Assembly: GCA_020466095.1 (NCBI GenBank) | Contig: CM035808.1 | Coordinates: 56,828,694-56,892,693 of the forward strand | From: Chlorops oryzae | Taxonomy: Eukaryota; Arthropoda; Insecta; Diptera; Chloropidae | DNA: 64,000 bases | Reading direction: 5' to 3' | In this document: piece after piece, positions 32,389-43,637 of the stretch | Layout of the letters: each line of letters starts with the position of its first letter | How positions within the stretch are numbered: position 1 is the first letter of the stretch | Notes under the pieces: generated by a model | Seen by the model: the letters and a program-made list of their open reading frames with translations, nothing else | Told to the model about the DNA's origin: nothing | The model's database searches: none | Position numbers and translations under genes: made by a program

Positions 32389-32612
32389 TAGTGTATATAT
32401 CTAAGAAATTTTTTTATAATTACAATTACAAATTAATTGAATTTTTTTCAATTACAAATTGTAATTGTAATTGAAGATTTTTAAGTTACAACTACTTGTA
32501 ATTGTAATTGAAAAGTCTTCAATTAAAATTACAAGTTGTAATTGTAATTGAAATATTTTCAATTACAATTACTTGTAATTTTGTAATTGGACTGCCCAGG
32601 TCTGGAAATTGG

Positions 32613-32746
32613 TATGGAAATCATCAGCGGCTCCAGGAGATTAGATTAGGACATGTTTCTACCCGACATACTCTGTGTCGAGGGTATATTGCGTTTGTGT
32701 GGTTATGTGTAACCCCCAGAACCAGTCGAGATAGACTATACCAAAT
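32613..32746 (+). repeat. Left half of a mini-me-like repeat, split by an ATGGGCAT element
   Basis: The text ...GGTATATTGCGTTTGTGTGGTTATGTGTAAC...ATAGACTATACC resembles the GGTATATTAGTTTTGTGCAAAT start of copy 4. It resumes after the insertion at 33999 with AGAAATGATCAGCGTCACCAG...TTAGACTTCGTC and a (GTCY)n block, so the ATGGGCAT element entered its TA-rich centre. Confidence 0.45.
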
Positions 32747-33998
32747 ATATGGGCATGTCCACAGAAAAGTCTACCGGGACAAAAAAAAATAAATAAGTTC
32801 TTGAAAATATTTTTTTAATCATATTTTTATAGAAAAACAATCAAACTTAACTAAGGTAAAATAATTTTACTTTTATCCATAACCCATTTCGAAATATTCG
32901 AATGCAAAGTCAGGCAAACGAATCTTTTTGTGATTAGATGATTTTATTGTTTTGTTTTGATATACAGTTCACAAAGGGAGATATTATGCTTTGACTTTCT
33001 GTCTCTTAAATCCTTCTGAGGGTACAAAGATTCAAAAAAGAATGCAAGAGAAACTTTAGAGTATCAAATAACGGCAAATTTTGTATTTTTATTACTGCAT
33101 ATTTCGATGTCACGTGCAACAATGAAAAACAACTTTTTTTTACCTGAGTGCCTAAAGTAATTTAGCTAGGCTCATCAAATTTGGCATTTAAACACAGATT
33201 TAGTAACCAATTAAAATAAAATAAAAACCAGTGAAATATCTGATTATTTGCGATTACGGGGACCACTTAAAGTTTTTCACGTGCGACAATGTGAGTAAAA
33301 AAATCTTTTATATGAAAAAATGTATATACTTTTAAATTGCTTAAAATTAGATGAGTGAAAACAGTGGCGAAAAAAATTAAGAGAACTGCAAACGGTGGAG
33401 AGAAAATTTGCAGAAGGATAATGTAAAATTTGAACTCCATAACTTATTCTGAAAAAATATTTTTGTTTAATATTCCGAATTACTGATTTTCGTTGCGTTA
33501 TTTTGTTAATGTACAAATTGAATGCCTAAAGACATTCTTAACTCAATCGTTTCTTCATTTTTCCTGGAAAAGAAGAACAGAAAAAATGCAAATACCATAG
33601 TTTAAACAAGTAAGAAAGCTAAAGTCGGTCAAGCCCGACTTTGAAATACCCAGCGTCCCGCCATTATGAGCGCACTATGTTTTGCTTCTCTATTTGTAGG
33701 CGTGGCAATGGGAGGGCAACATAAATTATTTCCCTACACCTTTCATTCGCCTTGGTGAACCTATGTTGCGAATTTGAAGCTTCTACGCCTTTTACTTCAC
33801 AAGTTACGAAAAATCTTCATTTGTGGGCGTGGCAGTGGGCGGATATCTCCCATTTTTACTTAGGAACATACTCGGACCCCTATATACATATGTGCCAAAT
33901 TTCGACTTCATTGGTTCAGCCGTTTCGGAGGATTATGACTTCTTTTCTAGTTGAAGTGTGCACGATAGTCACGTGTGACATCATTGAAATGCCCATAT
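32747..33998. mobile_element. ATATGGGCATGTCCA element, copy 2
   Basis: Left end ATATGGGCATGTCCACAGAA and, inverted, right end ATATGGGCATTTCAATG. The first ~200 bp parallel copy 1 (CACAGAA-TTGTC, ATTCGAATGCAAAGTC). Boxes CACGTGCAACAATG, CACGTGCGACAATG and CACGTGTGACATCATTG recur (about 33113, 33281, 33971), the last next to the right end as in copy 1. It contains a truncated mini-me-like repeat at 33605-33950. No transposase seen. Confidence 0.65.
33605..33950 (+). repeat. mini-me/DINE-like repeat, copy 2 (truncated)
   Basis: Starts AACAAGTAAGAAAGCTAAAG and runs through one and a half GTGGGCGTGGCAGTGGG units to ACTCGGACCCC..TTCATTGGTTCAGCCGTTTCGGAGGA, then stops before the GTCY block. Confidence 0.75.
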
Positions 33999-34040
33999 AT
34001 AGAAATGATCAGCGTCACCAGGAGATTCGGCTTAGACTTC

Positions 34041-34078
34041 GTCTTTCTGTCTGTCCGCCTGTCTGTCTGTTCGTCTAA
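34041..34078 (+). repeat. (GTCY)n microsatellite
   Basis: gtctttctgtctgtccgcctgtctgtctg..., a pyrimidine-rich GTCT/GTCC run at the expected place in a mini-me-like repeat. Confidence 0.7.
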
Positions 34079-34245
34079 TCTAAAAATGTACGTTTTAAAA
34101 TAAAAGTTATCGAGTAACGTTTATCTATAAACGTTATAACCGTTACGGTCCCTGGTAACCGGTAAGGCCTTACTCATTACTGAAACCTTTAATGCATTGC
34201 AAACATGCTGCAACACGCTCATGTTTGCTTGCAAAGAACATAATA

Positions 34246-34413
34246 GGGGTATTCACAAAGGCGTCGGAAAGTAGTAAAGTCGGAAAATCGGAAAATTTTA
34301 GATGCTTAAAAAGTTGTGGAAGATACAAAAAAAGTTTAAAAAGTTTTTAAGAAGCCTAAATTTTCCGATTTTCCGACATTCCAACGTTTTTAACACGCCT
34401 TTGTGAATACCCC
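34246..34413. mobile_element. Short hairpin MITE, GGGGTATTCACAAAGGCG ends
   Basis: 168 bp with inverted ends GGGGTATTCACAAAGGCGT..ACACGCCTTTGTGAATACCCC, TA on each side (34244-34245, 34414-34415); the halves pair further through TCGGAAAATCGGAAAATTT. Non-coding. Confidence 0.88.
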
Positions 34414-35219
34414 TAATATGAAATGAAATTTCACATTTTGTTTTTTATATTTTATATAAAGTATAATTTTTTAAAACCAAATTAAACTTTTATCTTTAAG
34501 TTAACATATAACTTATCTACATCTATAATGACCTGACATGCAAAAAAATGTACTTAATTGTCGCAATGTTCAAAGTTTCGCAAAGTGCAATTTAAGCGAT
34601 CTGGATAATAGGCATCATAGCTTTCAAAGCCGAAATTAAATTATTTTATAATACAAAGTAGTAGAAAAAATCTTATTTTAAAAAATTGGAGAACCCTTGT
34701 TTCGTATAATTTTTTGTCTTAAAGTTTTTGAAATTCTCAGCTTGTACTTCTTAAAACTCATGTTTTTTAACTAATAGTTAGTTTTATGGTGATTCAAATT
34801 AAAAAAAAAACTAAGAATCACATTGGGAATTTGTTGTTATTATATATTATATACCTATATGGGTTAATGTTTGCCAAAAAAAATTTCCATTGAACCTTAC
34901 GCCTATCGAAGCGATGCTCAAATTGCCAAGACTGTGTATGTTACAATGCGACTTGAAATTTTGGAACTTTCTAATTTAGAGTCTTCCTAAGGTTCTGAAA
35001 AAAAAAGAAAAAACTTTTTCGAAAATACAATATTTGATGTTTACTATTTTTGGCCACACTTTCGACACTGTGCGACAATCCTACATATCAAGTGCATCCA
35101 GTGCAAACTTGGTACACTCAGATTTCCCCACCTTCTTGACTAGACTTTGTTTCGAATTTAAAAATATTGTTCATTTTAAAAATTCTACCCCGTGTTTTAA
35201 TTTCGAATTTGTTTTTTAG
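34414..35219. other. End of the long Atg5 intron, no gene seen
   Basis: AT-rich; ends in a pyrimidine-rich tract (ttcgaatttgttttttag) that is the acceptor of the next Atg5 exon. Confidence 0.5.
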
Positions 35220-35325
35220 GATGCAACATACTCTCAAAAATTGATTTCACCGTTAACAGAATCAGGACAAAAAAAGACACTAAGCGACCTATTGGAGGAA
35301 TTATCAACTACGGAACGGAAAGCTG
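35220..35325 (+). CDS. Atg5: Atg5, internal coding exon after the giant intron
   Basis: Acceptor gttttttag, donor gtaagt. Encodes DATYSQKLISPLTESGQKKT and LSDLLEELSTTERKAG (last codon split, phase 1). It joins in frame to ...VRLYEE at 5620. YSQKLISP and QKK-LSDLLEELS are conserved in fly Atg5 proteins. The remaining ~40 residues (the conserved WMSEHLSYPDNFLH-type end) were not found downstream and must lie outside the window or in an exon I missed. Confidence 0.9.
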
Positions 35326-35363
35326 GTAAGTGTTTTGTTTATTTTGTAAGAATGTTTTAATTA

Positions 35364-36742
35364 CACAGGCCTGCAAAATTAAAATTTTATTCTCCCCTTT
35401 TGAGTTGCAGTAGTGATTCTATTAGATTTTTGTGTGCTGAAAAATTGAAAATTTTCAAAAAAATTCCATCACGTCAGAATTTCGAGAAAATCGCGTAAGA
35501 GTTTTTTACGACCATTGCTTTTTTGAATCTCGTTTTGCTCGTATATGGCTTAAAATATTTTACAATTTTTAAATCTTTTATGTTCTTAAAACATCATTCT
35601 TTAATATGACATGAAAAATAACTAACAAAACATTAATTGAATGGTGTAAAATGATGCTCAAATCGAAAATTTGAAAATTTTTTGAAAGATTTTCAGTTTT
35701 TTTGGACTTTGAATCAACATAGCTCACTCGTTAGCAGTCCCCCTTCCAAAAACGATATTTTAAATTGTTAGCTAATACATTGTGTGTACATATGTCAAAT
35801 CTAAGAACTGCAGCACAAACAATTTCCACGATATAGAGGTTTTTCTAAAGCAACTCAAATCGGAGATTCGTATACATAACATAATAAAAGTGGGAAATAA
35901 AAAACTCACTTGTTTTTTCGTTTGAAAAATAAGAAACTACTAGATCAATTTGATATATTGGGTCAGGGAAAAATAAAGTTCTGATTAAAATTTGCGTAAT
36001 TCCATAGCTCACTACGTTTACTGCCGCGACACAGCTTTTGGTCACTATATAAGCTTGTATGTATGCTTTTTAAGAGAAAATATTGAGCTCATTTGACCTC
36101 AAGAAGAACGAATGTTATTTTTGTGCGCTCTATTATAAGCAATTTATTTATTTCCAACTCAATATTTCAAATCGATCTAGTAATTTCTTCTTTTTCAAAC
36201 GAAAAAACAAGTGAGTTTTTCATTTCCAACTTGTTATGTATACGAATCTCCGATTTGAGTTGCTTTAGAAAAACCTCTATATCGTGGAAATTGTTTGTGC
36301 TGCAGTTCTTAGATTTGACATATATGTACACACAATTTATTTGCAAACAATTTAAAATATCGTTTTTGGAAGGGAGACTGCTAATGGGTGGGCTATGCTC
36401 ATTCAAAGTCCTAAAATAATAAAAATCTTTGAAAAATTTGTCAAATTTTCGATTTGAGCATCATTTTACACCATTCAATTAATGTTTTGTTAGTTATTTT
36501 TGATGTCATATTAAAGAATGATGTTTTAAGAACATAAAAGATTTAAAAATTGTAAAATATTTCAAGCCATATACGAGCAAAACGAGTTTCAAAAAAGCAA
36601 TGGTCGTAAAAAACTCTTACGCGATTTTCTCGAAATTCTGATGTGATGGAATTTTTTTGAAAATTTTAAATTTTTCAGCACACAAAAATCTAATAGAATC
36701 ACTACTTCAATTTCAAAGGGGATTTTTGATGTCGGCCTGTGT
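35364..36742. mobile_element. Foldback element (ACACAGGCCTGCAA ends)
   Basis: About 1.38 kb formed by two inverted arms of ~650 bp (35460-36060 against 36090-36680 match almost continuously). Relative of 28434-31781. The frames 35845-36045 and 36093-36419 mirror each other and are not genes. It sits 39 bases downstream of an Atg5 splice donor. Confidence 0.82.
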
Positions 36743-37557
36743 TATTAGTTTAAATATAAGTATTAAGTATTTTAAAGCGGTTCAATTTTTCAATTTTACC
36801 TCTTGCTCAACATTTGCTATGAAACTAATGATCTTAAAAAAAAAAACGCATTCAGCCTGCTTAATCTGTCTTATCTCCATCTGTTCATATGGCCATTCAT
36901 CAATGCCACTTGGTCGGATGAATAGTTAATAATGAAATAAAAATGCTCGTAAAGTGGGCACTCGAAATGGTTGCTTGAGATATTTATGTCTTCCACGTAG
37001 TGGTGTACAGCACTACAGATATTTGACCTGCGGTGCCTTTTGTTATGGATATTCACCGTAGTGGCAATGTTGATTTGGGAAAACCCCGAGGGCACGTGAA
37101 ATTAAGTGTCATGTGTACCTGCAGATGGACACATATTGCGTTTTTTCCAAAAAAAAGGTCGAAATGTTTACTAGCCTTGCACTATACTACTCACTGCAGT
37201 ATTATATATTGAAATTGAATTGAAATATGGAACAGTTTTGCACTAACACACGCAGAGTTTGGTAAACTGGGATTTCCCCAGTTCTATTGTTATTATTTGT
37301 GCCTCATGTGTGCAAACAGACAATTTTAAGTGTTGGGATTTCCCGGCCGAAAGGTGCAAAAGTGTGCGACTAAGTAATTTATATTTATATTTTTGATATG
37401 CAATTTAATTATTCGTGGAAAAGCCTTGCTTTATGAATTTTTAATAGCTATATTGACTGGCTATGCAAACAACCTTCAGACTTATTGAATGTTTTAATTA
37501 TAAATAAGGATATAGTTCTAAAGCTCAAAATTTGTATGCATATATTAAAGTCTTAAC
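36743..37557. other. No gene seen
   Basis: Atg5 intron sequence without a recognised element. Confidence 0.4.
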
Positions 37558-38096
37558 GTTCGGAGTAGAGGTGGGCGCGGGCCGTGCTTTTTCTCGTGGT
37601 CCATCGTGGCTCTGCGTGATCACGTGGGCTCGTGCCTGAAAGTCCGATTTCGTGCGTGCACGTGCGTGCCTGGGTTTGCCTAAAAGCACGAAAGTTGCAC
37701 GATCAATTTTTTTTTTACCAGAGAAATAAACTTTCAACTTCAATTTATCGGAAAATCTAAGATGATCGCCCAAAATCTGCAAAATTTTAAGATAATCGAT
37801 GGTTCTATTGCATATTCTGTGACTTGTTTCAAAGTCGCTTTTCACACCAAGGGAAATTTCGATGAAGAAGCATTTTTTTTTACCACTCGTGCGAAAAAAT
37901 GCTTCATTTCAAGACTTGTATCGAAAATAGCTATTACATTACAGAAGATATGAGAAAAAGGCACGAAGTTCAACTTCCCTATCGGAATAATCAGATTGAA
38001 AAAAAATATGTTATACAATTAGTTGAAAATCAATTAATTGAGATTACATTCATGAACTTTAATACAAAATATTAAATCTACATGTATTCGATCTCT

Positions 38097-38163
38097 CCGT
38101 GGCGTAGCGCATAGCGATTGCGCTTAGCAATCCGAAGGCTGGAGTTCGAATCCTGTTGCCGGC
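38097..38163 (+). repeat. tRNA-like sequence (SINE head or decayed tRNA)
   Basis: TGGCGTAGCGCATAGC (A-box-like) ... GGAGTTCGAATCC (B-box) with an anticodon-arm-like hairpin GATTG..CAATC. The 5' half of the acceptor stem does not pair with the 3' ...TTGCCGGC and the anticodon loop lacks U33, so it is not a working tRNA. Confidence 0.45.
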
Positions 38164-38489
38164 AGAAATAAGATGTGGAAAAATTGGGAATTGAAAGAAG
38201 CAGGTAAATTTTATATATTAAGGAAAATTTTGATTATCCTATGGGGAAGAAAAGAAGCTGCCACCCATACAGTAAAGTTTCCATCCTTTCTTCAAAAACG
38301 TCATACACAAGCTTTTTTAAAAAGTCCTATAAGTTCCATTAGCAGTTTTCTTTTTTTATTATTTTGAATAAAATGTTTGGTTGAAAGCATATTCTTCTAA
38401 GTTTGTTAATTATTATTTAAATATAAGTATATTAGTATCTTCGTTTTACTCAAAAAAAAAAAAAAAATTAAAAAAACTCTTGCCTGAAC

Positions 38490-38538
38490 GGGATTTGAAC
38501 TCACCGACATCGGATTGTTAGACAATCTCTTTTATTTT
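38490..38538 (-). repeat. tRNA-like sequence, inverted relative to 38097
   Basis: Minus strand: GATTGTCTAACAATCCGATG..GAGTTCAAATCCCGTTCAGGCAA, i.e. the same hairpin followed by a B-box (GAGTTCAAATCCC). The A-box half is degraded. Confidence 0.4.
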
Positions 38539-39084
38539 TATTTTAAGAATTCCTTCTCAATTAACTTGAAAAAAACAACTTTGAAATCACTCAAAGAAAA
38601 ACTAAAATAATATCAATTTACAATAAACTGATTTTAAACTAATTTAAAAGATATGCAGATTCAGACAACTGACTTTGCCGTAGGACATCGCCATGCTAAA
38701 AAACGCAGTTTTCTCCATGGCAAAAAGTTAGAGTTTAAATTAATTGTCACTTTAAATCAATCAGTTGTTCCATTAATTTAAAATTAGTTGAAATTCCTAA
38801 GGGGTTATTTGAAATTTGCTTATACCTACAAACGCATTTAAGAAAACGATTACGGTAAAGTCGGAAAAAAAAGAAAAACAACAAAAATGGGGCGCTTTAA
38901 GAAAAGAGAGGTAATATTAAGGTGGACTAATAAAAACATACAAAAGTCCACACACAAATTTTTTCTGTTTTATTTCGTGCGTGCCGTGCTTTTTGAATTT
39001 TCGCGCGTGCGTGAGCGTGCGTGTTTGCAGCTGCCTCTTTCGTGACCGTGTCGGGCCGTGCATGCGCCCACCTCTAGTTCGGAC

Positions 39085-40060
39085 ACACTCATTCTATTAT
39101 ACCATCTCTTTCGGTACCTGGAAAAAAGATATCAATTGTTGTGATCTTAGATATGTATTCCACAAACTTTTCCCTGCATTTGTGGATTTAAAAATAAAAA
39201 TATAATATATAAAAGTAAAAATCGGTTGCACCGGCTTTCAAAATGCTACACTAAGCTTCAAGTTTCATCATCCAGATTTTCGTGCTTACCACAAATGGTA
39301 ATGAGCAGAGCAACCAAAAACATGCAACTGCATGTGAAAATTGCATTTTTGTCGATTTAAAGCATATTTGGGGTTTCAGGCATTTTCGTGCATTTTTCAA
39401 AAAAATTTAGCTATGGCCTAAATAAAACTTCATATATATACTGCAAAAAATACAACTTTGTTATACTTCGAAGTATAAATAACGTTCGTATGGGTGTGTA
39501 TTGATCTCAGCAATTGTTTTGTGTTTGTTGTAAAGAGATGGAAGAGTTGCAAAGTCGCCGTTCATGTTATGCGACAAGACATTGTTATTTTTATACTACA
39601 TATAATTTTTTTTTTAAATCGAATAAACATTATTGAGGAGGTCACAAGTACATATTAATAAAGTGTTAGTCAAAAAGACTACAATAAATTTTTTTTTTTT
39701 TTTTTGTAGTTTTTCTTTTTGGGATTTGGCTGTAGAAAAAATATTTTGTGGTAGCACTGATCATACAAAAGAAACGTTATTTCCAAGTAAAAGGTGGAAC
39801 GAAGCAAAATTCCAAAAGAAAAAGAGTGCGTTAAAAACTTTTTATTACGAGTAACATAGTTGGTCAGTTTATATTGGCAAACCTTACGCAGCATCTTGTT
39901 ATATACTCCAATCGAAATAATGACGATTTCGAATAAAAACAACAAAAATATGGAGTGCATTTCTTGGTGCGTATAAACGTTTAAAAATACGTTGTTCGTG
40001 CATATTATATGCGATTTTTTTAAATTTTTCGGGCATATTTTTGGTTGCTCTGGTAATGAG
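39085..40060. other. Unassigned; carries a 28-bp inverted repeat pair
   Basis: GGTAATGAGCAGAGCAACCA (39297) is mirrored by TGGTTGCTCTGGTAATGAG ending near 40060, enclosing about 700 bp without a gene. Possibly a small DNA element; its ends were not proven. Confidence 0.35.
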
Positions 40061-40069
40061 TGAAGGACT

Positions 40070-40215
40070 CATTACGGAAACCGGAACCGAAACCGTAACC
40101 GTAACCGATTTTAACCGGTTTATTTTCCTAACCGAAATAAAAACGGAAACCGATATTTTGTTTTTTTGGAAACCGGTTCCCGAACCGAAACCGAAACACC
40201 GAAACCGATTCGAAA
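40070..40215 (+). repeat. Degenerate AACCGA/AACCGT hexamer array, left
   Basis: accggaaccgaaaccgtaac..., about 20 variants of ACCGWA on the + strand. A second array with the same strand bias is at 41308-41400, with about 1.1 kb between. Confidence 0.7.
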
Positions 40216-40470
40216 CGGTTTATGAAACAATTTCCAACATCTTCCCCAAAATTTCATTTATTTCATGGTCGTTCATAAAAGCGCCACATAAACATTCAGT
40301 CTGACTGATCAGTTACCCGTGAGCGTGTTTATGTACTCTTGCCTATATATTTCCCTTCATGTGTAGGTGTGCCGCACCCGTGCTTTTTTCACTAAAACAA
40401 TTAACTGACTCATTCAGTCAATGTATATGTGACTCTTAATCAATTACATACCATGTTTGGATGACCACTT

Positions 40471-40587
40471 GATACGTATTTACTCGACACGTTTAAGACT
40501 ATCTGTCTTTTTTTCCCACCAGTAAAAATCGTGTGGGCAAACAGAGACAGATAGACTTAAGTGTGTCGAGTAAACACGTATCTAGCG
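40471..40587. repeat. Hairpin of ~44-bp arms
   Basis: GATACGTATTTACTCGACAC...AGACTATCTGTCT (40471-40514) pairs with AGACAGATAGACTTAAGTGTGTCGAGTAAACACGTATC (40549-40587). It lies between the two AACCGA arrays. No coding content in 40216-41307. Confidence 0.7.
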
Positions 40588-41307
40588 AGTAGTGTAAACA
40601 TTGTAAATGCCGATTATAAAAAAATAGCCACATCTTACACCATGTCCTAACTTCAACCAAAGATGCACCTTTTGGAAGCTTTTAGATTTTCGGCACAAAC
40701 ATAATAAATAAGATATGTACGCATTTACACGTTAGGACATATCGATAATCAAACACATTTTTTGTAGGCCAGGTGCGAAGGGATGTGTCATACAAGTGCT
40801 TTTCTCCCTCCCCGTGCGTCCCTTGCTGGCGAAAATTGTTTTCACTGTATTTCGGTTCAGATTTGTGAAACATGTTTCGAAATTATCCCATCTGAATACA
40901 TGGGAAAGAAAGAGAACCATTGATTTAAGTATGAAGAAGATTGTTCCGGAACAGTTAACAAACACCGTCTCTCTTCTTCTTACGTCTTTCTCTACTTACT
41001 TAATTTTCTCAAAACATTTGTTTGTGAGTCTGACTCTAGAATATCGAAATTTCTTAACGTATAAATGCGTATTGACAACACCAAATTTAGTTTTGTGCTG
41101 TAAATGTCAATGGTCTATAAAGCGAACCCGACACGGTACTGAATTGTTTACCGAATCCTGAAAGGTTAAGGTGCGTTTGAAGTCTATATTTCGTAGTCAA
41201 GATTTTTTATGTACTGCAACGACAGTTGAAAATTTAACAATTAAAGGGTTTGCTTTACAAGAGATTAATATCTTGAATTTTATCCGCGATTCTTAAAGAC
41301 TTTGAAA

Positions 41308-41400
41308 ACCCGTAACCGGAACGAAACGATACCGAAACCGAAATAATTTTTTTCAGAACGAAACCGTAATCGAAACCATAATCATTTCATAACCATGACC
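41308..41400 (+). repeat. Degenerate AACCGA hexamer array, right
   Basis: cccgtaaccggaacgaaacgataccgaaaccg... continuing with AACCATAA variants; direct, not inverted, relative to the left array. Confidence 0.65.
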
Positions 41401-41721
41401 ATAACCCCAACGTTGTTTGTTTCGTTTGCACGCCCTGCTTAATATACAGTATGATATTCGTACCTCTTGTTTTTTTTAAAATAAAATTCAATGATTTAAT
41501 TCTATAAAGCCTGAAATTCACTACAGAGTTTTTTACGTACAGAAAAGAGTTGCCGTCGATATATTTCGACCCACCCAACATTTGGAAGGCTGTTTTATGA
41601 GAAGATTCATTTACGAGTCTTTTTCGAGCCCCCTTCATGATTAAAAAATGGTTGATCACATGCATGATTTAAAGAAATCTCGAAAACGACTCTCCAATAT
41701 GTTTCAAAAGCGAGTCGTATT

Positions 41722-43073
41722 CAGGGTGCGCAAAAATTCGCTCGCGAACGATTAAAAATACGATCTTTCTCACATTAGCTCGTTTGGCGATTGCATGCAA
41801 CAGTGATAAATTCTTCAGAATTACATACAAACAAGATAACGCGATTGATATTAAGGTTAAGATCCGAAATTATTCTTTGAGTTTTAACCGCAACAGACTC
41901 GGAAACGGAGTTATTTATTCAATTAATTGGTCTTTATTAGCATCGTTGTTTGGAAGAGCATATTGCTCAAATTTTTTACGTAAAAACTACATCAGGTGCC
42001 TTCATTGGATCTGATTAAAACTTTGCTTGGGATAAGAGCTGCACAAGTTATCATTTTCAATTTATTTTTGCATTTAGATTTAAAAATATTTTGAATTTAA
42101 AAAATTGTTTCAAAGACAAAATGTACCTTAAACGAAGCAATTGTACCTAGTGTACCTTCGAGATCAAAAAGGTCGAAAAAAGGTGCAAACTTTTTCATAC
42201 CTGAAGAGCTGTGTTTTCCCCAATTTTCTTATACTCAGTAATTCTAGCGGTAAAATTCCATTGAAAAATGAGCTAATATGAGAAGATTGTATTTTTAATC
42301 GTTCGCGATTGCATTTTTAAGTATCCTGAAAAAACAAAGCATTTAGTTGAAGACGAAGACAGATCACGAGCAGTCGGTTTTTACAATTGTTTTGCGTGCG
42401 TTCAGTTTGTGTAATTTAAAATGGGGAAAGTGTCAAATATTGACAAGACAAAACTTGTTGAATATAATCTTCGTTGTGGAGGGGAAAAAAAACTTTATAG
42501 CTAAAACGATCGATCGCGATCTATTACAACTTCCGTCTTCACATTGTTAGTTACTAAACGAGTTTTAAGGCTCAGTTACTCTTCATTGAAGGTAACTTAA
42601 CTTAACTTAGAGAAATCTGTTTTCCACAGATTCTTATCTTAAGTCAAATTAAGTTTTCAGTGACTGATCCCATATAAAATGACCTAAACATATCAACTCA
42701 GCTGATTAAATAAGTAAAGTTAAGTTACGTTCAATCAAGAGTAACTGACCCTTTAGAATGAACGCTCGCAATCGACGAACGCTCGCGAACGCTCGCGATC
42801 GATCAAAAATTCAATCTTCACAATATGAGTTACTGAACGAGTTTTACAATGAACGCTCGCAATCAACGAACGCTCGCGAACGAACGAACCAACGACGATT
42901 TCGTCGGCATCCTTTCGTTCGTGCTTTTTACGAACCTTGCGATTGCTCGTGAGAGATTGTTAGTGCTTACGTTCGTAGCGCTGCTTTATCACTCGTGAGA
43001 AATTACAACCACTAAATTTTTTGCCGCGATTAGTTGTGAGAAAGAGCGTATTTTAATCGCTCTCCGCACCCTG
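41722..43073. mobile_element. Non-autonomous hAT (CAGGGTGCG ends)
   Basis: Ends CAGGGTGCG, inner matching pair GATTAAAAATACGATCTTTC / GATTAAAATACGCTCTTTC, and a perfect 8-bp duplication GTCGTATT (41714-41721, 43074-43081). 1352 bp. CGAACGCTCGCGA-type repeats are clustered at 42755-42900. No transposase seen. Confidence 0.9.
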
Positions 43074-43339
43074 GTCGTATTGCAATAACCCAGATCAGTC
43101 GTTTTCGAGCCCTCTTGATGATTGAAAAGTGATCGAATCATGTTTTTTTTTTTTTTTAAACTTTGCTTCTCTTTACTGTATCTTCCTTTGGGTGGGAACT
43201 AACAGTAATTAATCAAATCTTATTTTTTAAATATAACTTAACTATTTATACAGAGATATAATAGTTTTGATTCCAACGGGCCTCTATTTGAGAAACTGGG
43301 CTGCTGAGGACTTATTACTGTTAAGCCGCGTCCGTTGCT

Positions 43340-43637
43340 AGGATGAGTCTTGATCATGCACGAGCGAGGTGCGTCAAGCTTAGTGAATCCGTTGGTAGGA
43401 TGAGTCTTGATCATGCACGAGCGAGGTGCGTCAAGCTTAGTGAATCCTTGGTTGGATAAGCGTACGGTGCGCACGAGCAAGGTGCGTAAAATTGATTGGC
43501 TGGAACGGCTACTCTGATGGTAGTTAGGAGCATTGAGCGTTGAGCGTGCACGAGCGAGGTGCCTCAATCTGTATGATGCCTTAATTGGCCAAACGTCTGA
43601 CATGCACGAGCGAGGTGCAGATAACAGAGTATCGGTG
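43340..43637 (-). repeat. 3' UTR repeats of the LINE (GCACCTCGCTCGTGC)
   Basis: On the transcript strand the motif GCACCTCGCTCGTGC occurs five times (+ strand starts 43358, 43415, 43471, 43548, 43604; the third has one change). Spacing is 57, 56, 77 and 56 bases. The first two are part of a nearly exact 57-bp direct repeat. The motif can form a 4-bp stem GCAC/GTGC. Confidence 0.85.

Larger units (their letters stand above)
28103..32604. mobile_element. hAT element with AATTAC-rich subterminal arrays
   Basis: Inverted ends CAGACCTGGGCAGTCCAATT at both sides and a perfect 8-bp target duplication GAAATTGG (28095-28102, 32605-32612). Next to each end lies a 170-200-bp array of palindromic CAATTACAATTACTTGTAAT units (28115-28290, 32410-32590), probably transposase binding sites. 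No hAT transposase text was recognised inside. The interior contains a foldback (28434-31781), a mariner (29790-31080) and a hairpin element (31818-32388), so the 4502 bp are mostly later arrivals. Confidence 0.88.
37566..39076. mobile_element. Non-autonomous hAT (TAGAGGTGGGC ends)
   Basis: Ends TAGAGGTGGGCGCGGGCCGTGC and, inverted, TAGAGGTGGGCGCATGCACGGCCC; flanked by an 8-bp duplication with one change, GTTCGGAG (37558-37565) and GTTCGGAC (39077-39084). 1511 bp. GTGCGTG/CACGCAC repeats crowd both subterminal regions (37585-37690, 38975-39060). No transposase. Two tRNA-like sequences in opposite orientation lie inside. Confidence 0.85.

Noticed and set aside
36871..37095. Minus-strand frame with CPLYEHFY...HMNRWR, zinc-finger-like
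   Set aside because: The second Cys of a C2H2 finger is absent and there is no second finger; likely chance.
38097..38163. Functional tRNA gene
   Set aside because: Acceptor stem does not pair and the anticodon loop lacks U33; kept only as tRNA-like repeat.
41387..41665. Minus-strand frame resembling a FLYWCH zinc finger (GGSKYIDGNSFLYVKNS)
   Set aside because: The Trp and the Cys/His ligands are missing and the region is covered by minisatellite sequence; too weak to call.
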